Source of the DNA: Todiramphus chloris collaris
Lineage: Eukaryota; Chordata; Aves; Coraciiformes; Alcedinidae
Length of the DNA stretch: 64,000 bases
Direction: 5' to 3'
NCBI GenBank assembly: GCA_025345505.1
Contig: JANVCC010000073.1
Coordinates: 6,257,547-6,321,546, forward strand
Shown: positions 49,789 through 59,650 of the stretch, in pieces
Layout of the letters: every line of letters begins with the position of its first letter
Position numbering within the stretch: position 1 is the stretch's first letter
Program-made: the position numbers and the translations under genes
The notes under the pieces: generated by a model
Database searches by the model: none
Told to the model about the DNA's origin: nothing
Seen by the model: the letters and a program-made list of their open reading frames with translations, nothing else

Positions 49789-49920
49789 CCTCGCTCGTCT
49801 CATGTATCTAATACATTCCTCAGCTGTAGGCCTTTTGATGGGAATTTTCCACTTCATTTTCAGATGAACTAATTCATTACAGATTTGAGCAAACAAATCC
49901 GGAATGTTGCAGGACAATAC
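49789..49920 (-). other. candidate coding exon, best in window (unidentified)
   Basis: On the minus strand, TTATTTCTCTGCAG precedes 132 bases (44 codons, phase 0 to 0), ending GCGAGG|GTAGGTGC. The peptide begins VLSCNIPDLFAQICNELV, continues HLKMKWKIPIKRPTAEE and ends CIRYMRRAR. It is a balanced mix of hydrophobic and charged residues that looks like a helical globular segment. Acceptor and donor are both good and the length is typical of a vertebrate exon. A second open segment lies 113 bases upstream in compatible phase. I could not place the peptide in any family. A 44-codon open frame can occur by chance, so transcript evidence is essential. Confidence 0.3.
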
Positions 49921-50033
49921 CTGCAGAGAAATAATCTCTGAGTAAGTAAAATACTTCCTTTATCTCTTTTAGCCAATGTTCAGCTGACTTTGTGGGGAAA
50001 AAACTGCCAAATAGAGAGAAAAATAAAAGGTAC

Positions 50034-50096
50034 CTGAATCCCATTTTTGCAGTTCAGAAACCAAAAAGCTTTCTTCCCGAGCAAAATCCCTGACTG
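50034..50096 (-). other. candidate coding exon upstream of 49789-49920
   Basis: On the minus strand, TGTACACCTTTGAAATTAG precedes 63 bases, ending GATTCAG|GTACCTTTT. In phase 0 it reads QSGILLGKKAFWFLNCKNG and IQ, which would join directly to VLSCNIPD of the next exon across a 113-base intron. A second frame (VRDFAREESFLVSELQKW) is also open but would hit a stop in the next exon. Both splice sites are weaker than those of the neighbour. Confidence 0.18.
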
Positions 50097-51030
50097 CTAA
50101 TTTCAAAGGTGTACAAAAATAAAAACTGTATTGTAGTCTCTCCCCATTTTGGTGCCTGATACTCAAATAAGGTTCACGACGAAATTAACAGTATGTGCAG
50201 GAGTCCCTCAGACTAATCTTCCCCATCCAGCTTTAGTTTCCCAAGACCTCTCTCTGAGGACGGGGGGTGAATCTTTCAGGCTCATTTTTTGAGGAAAGCC
50301 ACGCTGTGTGTCTGTCGGGATCCTGTCTTGGTCTCTCTGAGAGACACAATACAAATTTGTATGACTGATGATTTGGGGTTTGTTACCAAGTGTAGGTACA
50401 GAAACAAAGCCACACTTTAGTTGCTGGCAACTCATCTGATGCATTAGTGTGCTACTGCTCACTCCACTGTCATAGAACAGAGCAAAGAGTTTTGTTTGTG
50501 CATTCAGGCTGCAAGGCTTCTGTTGTGGTGCTTATTAGATTTGTGGTGCCAATAATCACGTTACTGGTTAAGGGACAGTTTCCTCAAGAAAGATCACTGT
50601 TCAGGAGGGAATTATCCATATCTAATTACAGTTCATGCTGCTGCTGGACATTCCCTTTGCTCTGTTGTCTGTCCACTGTCGTCTTGTTTTAAAACATACT
50701 GACTATGCCTTAGGCATTGGATCAGGTATTTGGAAATCAAGGCCCTAAGTGTGACAGCCTACAGTCAGTCAGACCTGCACACCGCAGAGCAGCCACGGGG
50801 ATAGTGGGTAGTGAAGGCATCAAGTCCTCTCGGGGAAAGTCAGGAGCCATCGGTGCCACCGGAGGGTTCTGTGTTACAGAGCCCTAACACACAAAGACTG
50901 CTGTTAGCAGTCCTGCTTCTTCTCTGTGGAACAAGTTCAGCCCTGTGCATACTCCTGGGGGACCTTTCCCTTTCCTGGGTCTCTGTCCTGCCTTGTCCAG
51001 CAATGAGCTGCAAGCTGCTGGAAAACACAG
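50097..51030. other. unique sequence upstream of CR1
   Basis: The minus-strand ORF at 50208-50462 (84 codons) has no recognised family. From about 50740 the sequence becomes GC-richer towards the CR1 but was not matched to the CR1 3' end. Confidence 0.4.
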
Positions 51031-51643
51031 CCCAACCACCTCCCTGGGGAGCCTATTCCACTGTTCTACCACCCTCAATGTAAAGAACTTCTCCTGATAT
51101 CCAATCTAAACCTACTCTTCTCTAATTTAAACCCACTGCCCCTTGTCTTTTCACTCCAGGCCCTCGTAAACAGCCCCTCTCCAGCCTTCCTGTAGCCCCC
51201 TTCAGGTACTGGAAGGTCACTAGTAGGTCTCCCCAGAGCCTTCTCTTCTCCAGACTGAACAATCCCAGCTCCCTCAGCCTGTCCTCGAAGGAGAGATTTT
51301 CCAGCCCTCTGATCATCTTTGTGGCCTCCTCTGGCCCTGCTCCATGTCTTTCCTGTGCTGAGGGCTCCAGAGCCGGATGCAGCACTCCAGGTGGGGTCTC
51401 ACCAGAGCAGAGCAGAGGGACACAATCCCCTCCCTTGATCTGCTGGCCACACTTCTCTTGATGAAGCCCAGGATGCAATTGGCCTTCTTGGCTGCAAGCA
51501 CACACTGTTGGCTCCAGCTTCTCATCCACCAATGCCCCCAAGTCCTTTTCCTCAGAGGTGTTTTCCAGCCCCTCGTCTCCCAGCCTGGATGGACAGTGAG
51601 GGCTGTTCTGACCCAGGGCAGGACCCTGCCCTTAGCCTTGTTG
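51031..51643 (-). mobile_element. CR1 LINE fragment, different (CR1-Y-like) subfamily
   Basis: On the plus strand it reads as the reverse of CR1: CCTATTCCACTGTTCTACCA, CCCACTGCCCCTTGTC, then GGTCTCCCCAGAGCCTTCTC, CTCCAGGTGGGGTCTCACCA and CTCATCCACCAATGCCCCCA. The minus-strand open segments carry ORF2 tail signatures ([19 protein letters not shown], and further upstream ANCILGFIKRSVASRSREG) split by a frameshift. The usual 3' end of about 130 bases is missing or unrecognisable. The 218-codon plus-strand ORF at 51377-52033 is antisense to it. Confidence 0.92.
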
Positions 51644-51900
51644 CCAGCCTGCACAGAGCCCTGCTGCAAACAGCATGGGTCTGCATGGAGGCAAAGCCTG
51701 GAGCAGGTCTGGGGCCGGGCGGTCTCCAGAGCAAGGACCTGCTTTCAGTGGCTGTGCAAGTACACGGGCACAGTGCCCGGCACAGCGCAGCCTCTGCGCA
51801 AGGCGGGTGCCGGTGGAGCACTAATGAGAGCTGATGAGGATGGGGAGCAAGCCCCGCGTGCAGCAGAGCCTGCTGCAGCAGAGCAGGGACTAGGAGCAGA
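51644..51900. other. CpG-rich patch
   Basis: Immediately beyond the CR1 truncation point, about 200 bases are rich in CpG (GGGGCCGGGCGG, GCCCGGCACAGCGCAGCC, GGCGGGTGCCGG). It is far above the local background. It could be a small CpG island, a GC-rich repeat scrap or 5' sequence of an insertion. Confidence 0.4.
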
Positions 51901-52447
51901 GGGACTGCTGAAGAAACACAGCTCTCTGTCACTGCAGCCACATGGACCATCTGAACACCACGGTGTGCCATGGCAAGATCCTTCTGTGCAGACTCCTGTA
52001 GCAGCTTTAATTGCAATTGCTTTAAATTTATAAAGAGCCCAGGGGCTTGAGGTCCCACTCATTAACTTTTTGGCAAAATCTCCCAGAGCTGGCCTACATC
52101 CAAAACACTCGCATCTCTGGCAGAATCAGGTTCTTAGCCCCTTTCACCCTGACTACAACCAAGAAAATAATTCTGCGATTTTTTTTCTTTTTTTAATATT
52201 GCAGGCCTGACACTTATATCTAAACATTCTGCAGCTTGAGATATGTTTTCATAAATGCATCAATCATCCAAAGATTTTTGCCCAAGGAGTTTTCAGGAAA
52301 TTACAATGAGCATCAAAGATCACACTATTCAACAGAAATCATTTTAATATTAAAGTCTCATAAATTCTTCAATGAGTAGTGCTGCTTAGATTAAAATCAA
52401 AACCCAGACTAAAAAAAAAAAAAAATCTATTTACTTATTTATTTCAG
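51901..52447. other. unique sequence
   Basis: GC falls back to background. Ends in the A-run and T-rich acceptor tract of the candidate exon at 52448. Nothing else was recognised. Confidence 0.4.
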
Positions 52448-52504
52448 AAGACAGAATGTGGAGAGCTGCCACCTCCTGAAGCTGCTGGTTACCCGAGAAC
52501 AAGT

Positions 52505-52576
52505 CTGTCTGAGCTTCAAGATCCCGCATCCCTCAAAGCCCTGTCTGAGCTTCGAGATCCCGCATCCCCCAAAGCG
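52505..52576 (+). repeat. tandem duplication, period 36
   Basis: Two adjacent 36-base units, each starting CTGTCTGAGCTTC, differ at a few positions. The period is twelve codons, so the open frame is kept. Confidence 0.85.
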
Positions 52577-52630
52577 GCAACACCCAGGAGCACCAGGTCT
52601 CAGTGCACTTGAGCGCTGAGCAATCGACCT

Positions 52631-52636
52631 AATAAA
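52631..52636 (+). promoter_or_regulatory. AATAAA polyadenylation signal candidate
   Basis: Canonical hexamer just after the stop of the candidate terminal exon. Confidence 0.3.
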
Positions 52637-52650
52637 ACAGAATCAGTATG

Positions 52651-54629
52651 CCCGGATCTCCTGCCTGCTCCATCTGTAATCCCACCAGTTACATCGCCCG
52701 ACTCCCAAAGGACACGCTTAGGAGATGAGAGTCAGATCCTCATTCTTTGACTCTCCTTTTTTCTTCTTCCTTAAGATGCTTTTTTTTCTACCTACAGCTC
52801 TTCTAGTCATCACTCTTGCAAATTTTACTTGTTGACTCTTGATTTGTATTTTTCTTCCACCCGTGAAATGGTTTCTGTATCTGCAAATCAACATTAAAAT
52901 CAACTTTTCTGAACAAAACCAATCAGTCAAGAGGGGAAACAGCTTCACTAGCCACCATACATGCTCTGGCACCCCTGACATTTGTGCATCTGCTTATCTG
53001 AACAAGAGAAGCTTCAACATAAAAGGTGGGGAAGGATATGAGATAATCCTATATTAATTAAGCTACGAAATCTTGCTGTCTGATCACCTCCAGGGAGGCC
53101 AGTCAGCTGGGGCTGAGGGACAGAGCTGCTGCCTGTGGAATTGCAACTGCAAGCACGGGGGAGCATCAGGAGCAGGCAGCAGTTCCCTCAAGGTCTAATG
53201 CTGCAGTTTGCCTCAATTTAGGAGTCTTTTTTGCAGCCACGCTGGAACATCACCATAATACAAACGTAGGGGTAAATGCAGGGTCACAGCAAATTCAGGC
53301 TTCTGCTGCCTGGAATTCATCACAGATTTCAGTTTCTTCTTTTAAATCAAAGTTTTGCTGGGTTTATTGTTTGGTTGGGTTTTTTTGTTTGCTTGTTTGG
53401 GTTTTTTTTAAGGACAACTGAGACCATTTGAAGGTGAAATAAAAAGTTGCTGCAGAACTTCAGCTAGCTGCAGGAAAAACTGAAGATTCAGACACCTTCC
53501 CTGTACGTAAAAAGGGAACCACTGCTGAAACATTGCTAATATCACTAGATTCAGAATAAAATGTTAAGTGTCCCTATGGTATTTCAGGGGAATAAAAGGA
53601 TAAAATGAACAGTTTGCAAGATAATTCTCCATATGTAACAGAGTATTTGTCCAGATTTAGACTATGATCTTCAGGGAGGCTAAGGAGAAATGGGTTCCCA
53701 AATTCCACTGAAAAGCAATGAAAATTCACCTTTTTAAGGGCATTCAGATTCAATTTTTTATTTCTACTCTTCATCCTTTTAGTACCTAAAATGCATAAAA
53801 TCAGTGAAAATATCTAAAAAGTTGTTTTAGTCGACCAGCTAGAATTCCAATGGTGTATTCAAAAATATTCTTTCAAGTACCATCCTCATGAAAGGGAAAC
53901 AGGAAAACAAGAATACAACCTGGACTTTCCATGTGTTTAGTGAAGGAAAACTAAACTAGCCATTAACATAATACTGTTCTAAAGTATTAGTGATCCTTAA
54001 GCTAAAGCAATGAACTATGGCTGGCCAATAGCTTAAATACAGTACAAAAAAACCCTTGAAAACACAAGAGGCAAAGAGAATTCTAGATGAGGGGAAAATC
54101 CATTACTTGGAGCAGACATTTTTATTATTTTTTTGTTAATCAATCTAGAAAAGCTGAGCAGATGTTTCTGGTTTGCATTTGATAGATAACATTGTGAATG
54201 AAAGAAAAAGAAAAAAAAAAAAAAAAGAAAAGAAGGCATTTTCCTGAAGCCATGAAAGAGACAGCCTAAGCTACTGCTGTTTCCAACAGGCCCAGACACG
54301 GAGCAGAGAACTGAAGATATCTCTGAACCACTGAGACTTTTAGGACATCTGAGAAAGGAGAACTTTAAAAGGAGGTAGGACTGCCAGCTTAGTTTGTGTA
54401 CTTAAAAAGGCAAAGGCAATGCAGAAAGGGCAGCAGATGAGACATCTTGCAGATCAACAGATGGTACAAACCTGGTATTTACTGCCAGTTAACTGCTGTA
54501 AGTAAAATACATTTAAATACAGCGCTTTGCCATCTAATACATTTGGAGACAAGTCAGGGTGTTCACGCAGGTACGGAGAAAAGCTCAGGGACTATCACAG
54601 GCTGTGGCCTCAAGATGGTTCCACAACAG
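52651..54629. other. unique sequence with low-complexity tracts
   Basis: GT-rich tract at about 53365-53412 and A/G-rich tract at 54201-54235. No gene was recognised. Confidence 0.45.
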
Positions 54630-55180
54630 TCTGCAGTGGCAGAAAGGACTAACACCATCCCTGAATGTTTAAAAAGCAGACAACTGAAGAAGAACAAAGT
54701 CAGTATCACCTCTAAACCCAACAGCAGTGAAACTATTGTGAGGCTGTTGCTCCCAGTCTAATTCAAGGAAGATGTGAAAAAGTGATGAGCAGTTTCAAGG
54801 AGAGCCACAAATGTGATTCACTATCTGGGAAACACGCCTTACAATGCAGGGCTTAAGGCATTAAATATATTTAGATCTCAAGAAAAGCTTCAGCTCTAAC
54901 TTGATCACTGTACATCCAGGTGGAAGAGAGAGCTGTGGTGGCAGCTTTTCAATGTTGTTGACAAAGGAAAAACAAGACCCAACAGATGGGAGCTGAAGTC
55001 ACACAAATTCAATCTGGAGAAAGAAATAATTTACCACCACAAAGGCTAATTAAACACTGGAACAGTTTTTCACTGAAGGTGATAGACTTCTCACGCTGCA
55101 AGCCTTTAAAATGAGATGAAACATTTCTTAAAAGATGTTCTTTAAACCATACATCATGGGAAGTGCTGCACAAGATTCAT
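54630..55180 (+). mobile_element. ancient CR1/L3-like LINE remnant
   Basis: The order of conserved CR1-clade phrases is still visible. GAGAGCCACAAATGTGATTC corresponds to the GGGCCACAAAGATGATTA region. Then GATCTCAAGAAAAGCTTCAG, GAAGTCACACAAATTCAATC, AACACTGGAACAGTTTTTCA and GAAGGTGATAGACTTCTCAC follow in the right order. Divergence is far greater than in the other CR1 copies, so it predates them, and the 3' end is indistinct. Confidence 0.6.
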
Positions 55181-55260
55181 CCTCAGCAGTCTGGAGGAAC
55201 TGCATCGCCCCTGCACTGACTTCAGTTTCTGCAGCTTTGCATGAAGGTATCTTACCTACT

Positions 55261-55335
55261 GAGTATCATATAGGAGTATATAGGTATATATAGGAGTATA
55301 TAGGTATATATTTAGGAGTATCATATAGTATATAA
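55261..55335. repeat. AT-rich minisatellite, 20-base unit
   Basis: TAGGAGTATATAGGTATATA occurs twice exactly at 55271-55290 and 55291-55310, flanked by degenerate GAGTATCATATAG units on both sides. Confidence 0.9.
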
Positions 55336-57689
55336 GGCCAACACACTCCTGTAAGGTTCAGGAATGATTGAACTTACTCCCCCTTATGGTGCTGTAAGAC
55401 ATCGGTCAGGTTCCAGGAATTTTTTTCTTCCAAGTTATGAAATTTCAAGGATTGCCCACACCTAGAGCAAAGACTGCACCTGAGGTTACTCAGCACTAAC
55501 GTGGTACTGAGAAGCACCAGTGTTTCTGTTTCAAGATTAAAACGCCCAGCAAATATGAAGCCTGATATTTAATCTCAGCAAATAAAAAATTTACCTCATC
55601 AGCTGCTTTGGGGTTTTTTTGCCTACTCTGCAGCTTTGGCTCCTAGAATTATTTAGGCAAATTTCCCCATATCAAGTTCTTACTACTTAACAGAGTTCAT
55701 TTTGTGGGGACAACTCTCTCTCTAATTTCTTCTTTCTGTACTCAAGCTGCAAAACCAAATACTCAAATTAACTAAGGCACCAAGGTCAATCCAAGCATAC
55801 TTTGGTGAAATGTAGGGAAAACATCACATAAAAAAAACCCCAAACAAACAAAAAACCAAACTCACAAAACAAAACGAAAAAAAGGAAAAAAAGACACAGA
55901 GGTTCTATCTGCTCTAAAATTGCAAAATAAAAATGCTTATACACAGCACCGAAGGTTTAAACACACCTATAAAAATGAATCTTGTCAAGTATCTTGGGAA
56001 AGTATATTTGGGGGGAAAAAACCCAGATCTTTTGACCCAGAACCGCTGTGAGCCTTACTGGAAATGCCATGAGAAAGAGCATTCCACCAGCCCTGCCACT
56101 GAAATGCTCTGGTTGTACACTTTTGGCACGTTACTGTGTTTTGACAAAATTGTATTGATGGCACCAAGGATATTTCTACCACGCAAAATAGTTACTAAAA
56201 TAATCTTGTGTAACACAAACCACTGGGAAACACAGTCCGTAAACTGGCTTCTCAAAGGAGCTCAGAATGATCTTTCACACTCTCCTCTGACCAGATGAAA
56301 AACAAAAGAAAAGCACGTGGTGCAGTAGCTTGCCGAGACATGTGCAGCGTTGGACAACCTGGGCCAAAACCTACTTTCATTGGCATGGCTAAATAAGTGC
56401 AGTAGTCCTTAACCCAAATCTCCAGTCACTCCCCTAAAGCCACTGTGATTTTAAATGTTAACGACTGGAGATGTATTTTCTTAACTCAAGCAGATAAAAA
56501 GAAGGGAAATAAGGAATGTCAGGGATGGGAACTGTGTACACTTTATACATGTGCAGTGAATCCTATCTGCAAAAAACACTTCAACTGCTACTCTCTCTGT
56601 TTAAATATTCCATGTCTGGAGAAAGTCAATACCTTTCTGCTTATCTCATTCTTATTTATAACAGCTTATTACATTTTAATTTGTCCAACTGTCCTATTGG
56701 ATTTCCAGGCTCGATGTGCTAAAAGCCCATGTAAGCAATACATCTTATATTAATGAACTGTGATCCACCAACATGGAGCAGAAAGTTTGATTTCTCCATT
56801 TTTGCCACACTGATCCCACACGATGCTTGGATTCCAGATAGTAGGTTTATTTCCACATTCTCTGTGCTCTGTGACCTTTCCTGGTTTTTAATTAAAAATA
56901 GCCTAAACTACCCACAAACACCATTACAAACTGTGATTTCCCCCAACAGCCTCTTCCTCTGACAACAGCCAATGCAACTAACTCCAAATGAAAATTATGA
57001 AGGGAGAGGACAGTGGAACAAGCATAAGAAAGTCAGAAGCATCAACATCTTCAGTTAATATGAATGAAGGAAAACTGTGCAAAAACGGTTACAGGATCAA
57101 AGCTGAAGTACACTGAAATCAAGAGTTTTTCAACCTACTTCAAGGTCAGATGCCATACACCAGTTCTAATCCAAGTCCAGGGCTCAACAAAATTCCCAAC
57201 TCAAGCACATCTGTATGATGTATGATGATAGTATATGGCACACGGCTGTTAATGCCATGCACACCTCTTGTCTCTGAGGGCTGTGCTTCTGCACGGCTGG
57301 CATTTCCAATATGAAAACAACTAAGGGCTGGAAGGCCAACCATGGACCATGATTGTACCACGTACTGCCTAACTTTTCATAGGAAATACACTTTTCTAGA
57401 ACAAACACCAATATCAGGCTAGAGCAGAATAAAGGGAAAATCCCACAACTAATACTTTGATGTCTCCTAAATACATATCTAGATAATCCAGTAAGGTATG
57501 TTTGAAATAAGATACAAAAGAACTCATTGCAAGCACAGAATATAATGAGTTCGGCCCCATGTCTGCTGTGGCACCGTTAAAATCTACAAGTCTACTCCTG
57601 TTGGGTGAGCTGTTTCTTCATCCCATGCTCTATTAGCATCAGCTTCCTTTTGGAAAGTCACTGCTGCTCTTTCCCATTGTCAAAACCCC
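55336..57689. other. unique AT-rich sequence
   Basis: A/C-rich tract at 55830-55892. The 121-codon plus ORF at 55933-56298 has no recognised similarity or splice context. Nothing else is supported. Confidence 0.45.
55830..55892. repeat. A/C-rich low-complexity tract
   Basis: A-runs with CCCC, CAAACAAAC and ACAAAAC units. Confidence 0.85.
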
Positions 57690-57800
57690 CAATATCCAGG
57701 ATTGTATCTATGTGTAGTGACCTATCCCCCAGATGTGCTACTGAGCTTAATTAGTTAACGTTTGTTCAGTGCTATATAAATTCTAAGAGGTAATTCTAAG
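57690..57800 (+). mobile_element. probable MIR-family SINE tail
   Basis: CCTATCCCCCAGATGTGCTA, CTTAATTAGTTAACGTTTGT and TCAGTGCTATATAAATTC follow the order of a MIR core and tail (CCCCATCTGTAAA, ATTAATTAGTTAATGTTTGT, then AAGTGCTTT or GCGCTATATAA). The head is not recognisable. Confidence 0.5.
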
Positions 57801-59579
57801 ACCATTGTGCAAGTTGGAATTTTCTGGCTAATACCAAAATTCTGCAAGAGTTGTTACATATTCAAAAGATGTTCTGCTCTCTACTCCCAGATCTGTGGTT
57901 GTCACAGTGATTAAAACTCTGCGTTTCCTAAACAATTAACTAACATAGTCTATTAAATCTCATTTTATTACTCTGAATGGATTGAGATGGTACAATAATC
58001 CAACTCGGAAGCAAGAGAGGATTTACATATCTCTTTCAGAAAATGGATGAGACATAAAATGAACAACATGGTGGATAAAACCAAATCCTAGCGTCTTCTC
58101 AGTCTGTTTTGCCTTTGATTTTCTCTGCTGTACTATAAACAAGTTTTGAGCAGTGATAGACTCAGATTATGTAAGAACCAAAAAAAAAGAGAGAAAACTC
58201 TCAAGGCTACCAAAACAATTCACTTTAAACAGAACGAACACATCACTCAGTATGTTTTGACAAATTTACATGTCCTATCAGCTCAAATGTTTGTTTTCTT
58301 TGCCTAGTGCTGCCGGAGACAGTACTGCATGTTGCATGTCCCACGCTGCAACTTAAATTCAATTTTCTGATTTGGAAAGTTTTTCTGTTTGTGTTTCAAA
58401 TGGAATATATGACCTGCAATTCATTTATATTTCCTATGTAATTAGTAGCTGGCAAGTAAAACAAATTAGGTGCTTGATAAACACACACAATTATATTTTC
58501 AAAGCAGTTGTATTTATGCTTGGAAGGAAGGACAGTTTTATGAATATGTAATCAAGGATGTAAAATTGGAAAGAAAACAAAACAGAGCACAGTTAATTTG
58601 GTGGTAGCGGCAAATTAACACTATGCCAAGCCCCCTGCACATGCACTGCCCTGATAAACTTGTTATTGGCAAAGGTTCACTCTACGAGGAGCTTGGTAAT
58701 CCTTCTACTGTGTTTGCTCTTCTTTATTAGCCCTTTGAGAAAATATTGTTTATAAAATAAAGATCTGCACAAGCAAAGATAACAGAGTCCCCATTTCCTG
58801 CCTAACCTGTTTAATATCTAACAAGCTGGGAATATATAGCTCACTCTTTCTGTTTCCTTTATGTATTTGGCTACAGGTATGTGCTGCACACCAGTGATTA
58901 CCAAGCATTCATGAGCAGCTGTGCCTCCAAATGAGAGATGAAACCCAACTGAAAGTTTGTTTGAAATGGAAGTAAAACCTGGCAGATGGCAGTGGCTAGA
59001 AATAGCACCACTGAAAGAGACATTTTTTTTGTAGCTACTGCTCCAGAGCACTAGTGAGAACTAGGGGGAGGACGACTCGGTAACGATCTACGGGGATAAA
59101 AGAGGAAAAATAAAAAGTAAAGGCAGTCTTACAGGCAAGGAAAACTACAGGGGGGATGAGAAGAAAAGAGGAAAATTAGCTTCAGATGTCAACACCTAAA
59201 AAAAGAACAGAAACTTAAAGAAGCAAATTAGCAAAAGCAAAGGATTACAAGTATGAGCTCAGTTTGTTCCTACAGCAAAAGAAAAACTAGTGGAAACGTA
59301 TGGAAGAAAGAATCACTTAGAGAAAGAAGATGAAAACTGACCAGCTGTCAGGAGCAAACAAAGAAGAATTTTAATCTTAAGATATCTTTGATATATTGGG
59401 GAAAGTCACACTTTCTTTGATAGATGGTGCAAAGTCATTATGCTGAAACAGATGTGCATCTGAGTTTTCAAAGAGATACAGGATTAAAGGCATATGTCAA
59501 ATGGAACATTCATTAGATTCATTTAAGGTGTCTGCAAGAGAAAACTGACCTTAATTTTGGTTTTTTTGTTTCTTTTCAG
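57801..59579. other. unique sequence, possibly with conserved AT-rich elements
   Basis: Around 58380-58680 the sequence is AT-rich with homeodomain-like motifs and no repeat signature. No gene was recognised. Confidence 0.4.
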
Positions 59580-59650
59580 CAAGCTAGAATTATCACTAAT
59601 ATGACAATAAGGAGAGGAAGAATTCCAGACAAACCATGCAGCTTTGGTGG
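59580..59650 (+). other. candidate coding exon (unidentified)
   Basis: GGTTTTTTTGTTTCTTTTCAG is a very strong acceptor and TGGTGG|GTAAGCC is a good donor around 71 bases. Only one frame is open and reads QARIITNMTIRRGRIPD, then KPCSFGG; the other two stop early. No family was recognised. It lies beyond the candidate terminal exon at 52448, so it would belong to a different transcript. Confidence 0.2.

Larger units (their letters stand above)
52448..52650 (+). other. candidate terminal exon with polyadenylation signal
   Basis: CTATTTACTTATTTATTTCAG is a strong acceptor. The next 165 bases are open in phase 0: KTECGELPPPEAAGYPRTS, then a 12-codon repeat (LSELQDPASLKA, LSELRDPASPKA), then ATPRSTRSQCT and TGA at 52610-52612. 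A canonical AATAAA follows at 52631-52636, about 20 bases after the stop, so cleavage near 52650 is expected. CpGs are frequent in the coding part. The pattern is that of a short, low-complexity C-terminal exon or of a lineage-specific non-coding transcript end. No family was recognised. Confidence 0.25.

Noticed and set aside
51377-52033. 218-codon plus-strand ORF, longest in the window
   Set aside because: Its first 270 bases are antisense to a CR1 LINE and the rest lies in GC-rich sequence where stops are rare. No protein family resemblance.
55933-56298. 121-codon plus-strand ORF
   Set aside because: No recognised similarity, no splice or promoter context, and a length possible by chance in 64 kb.
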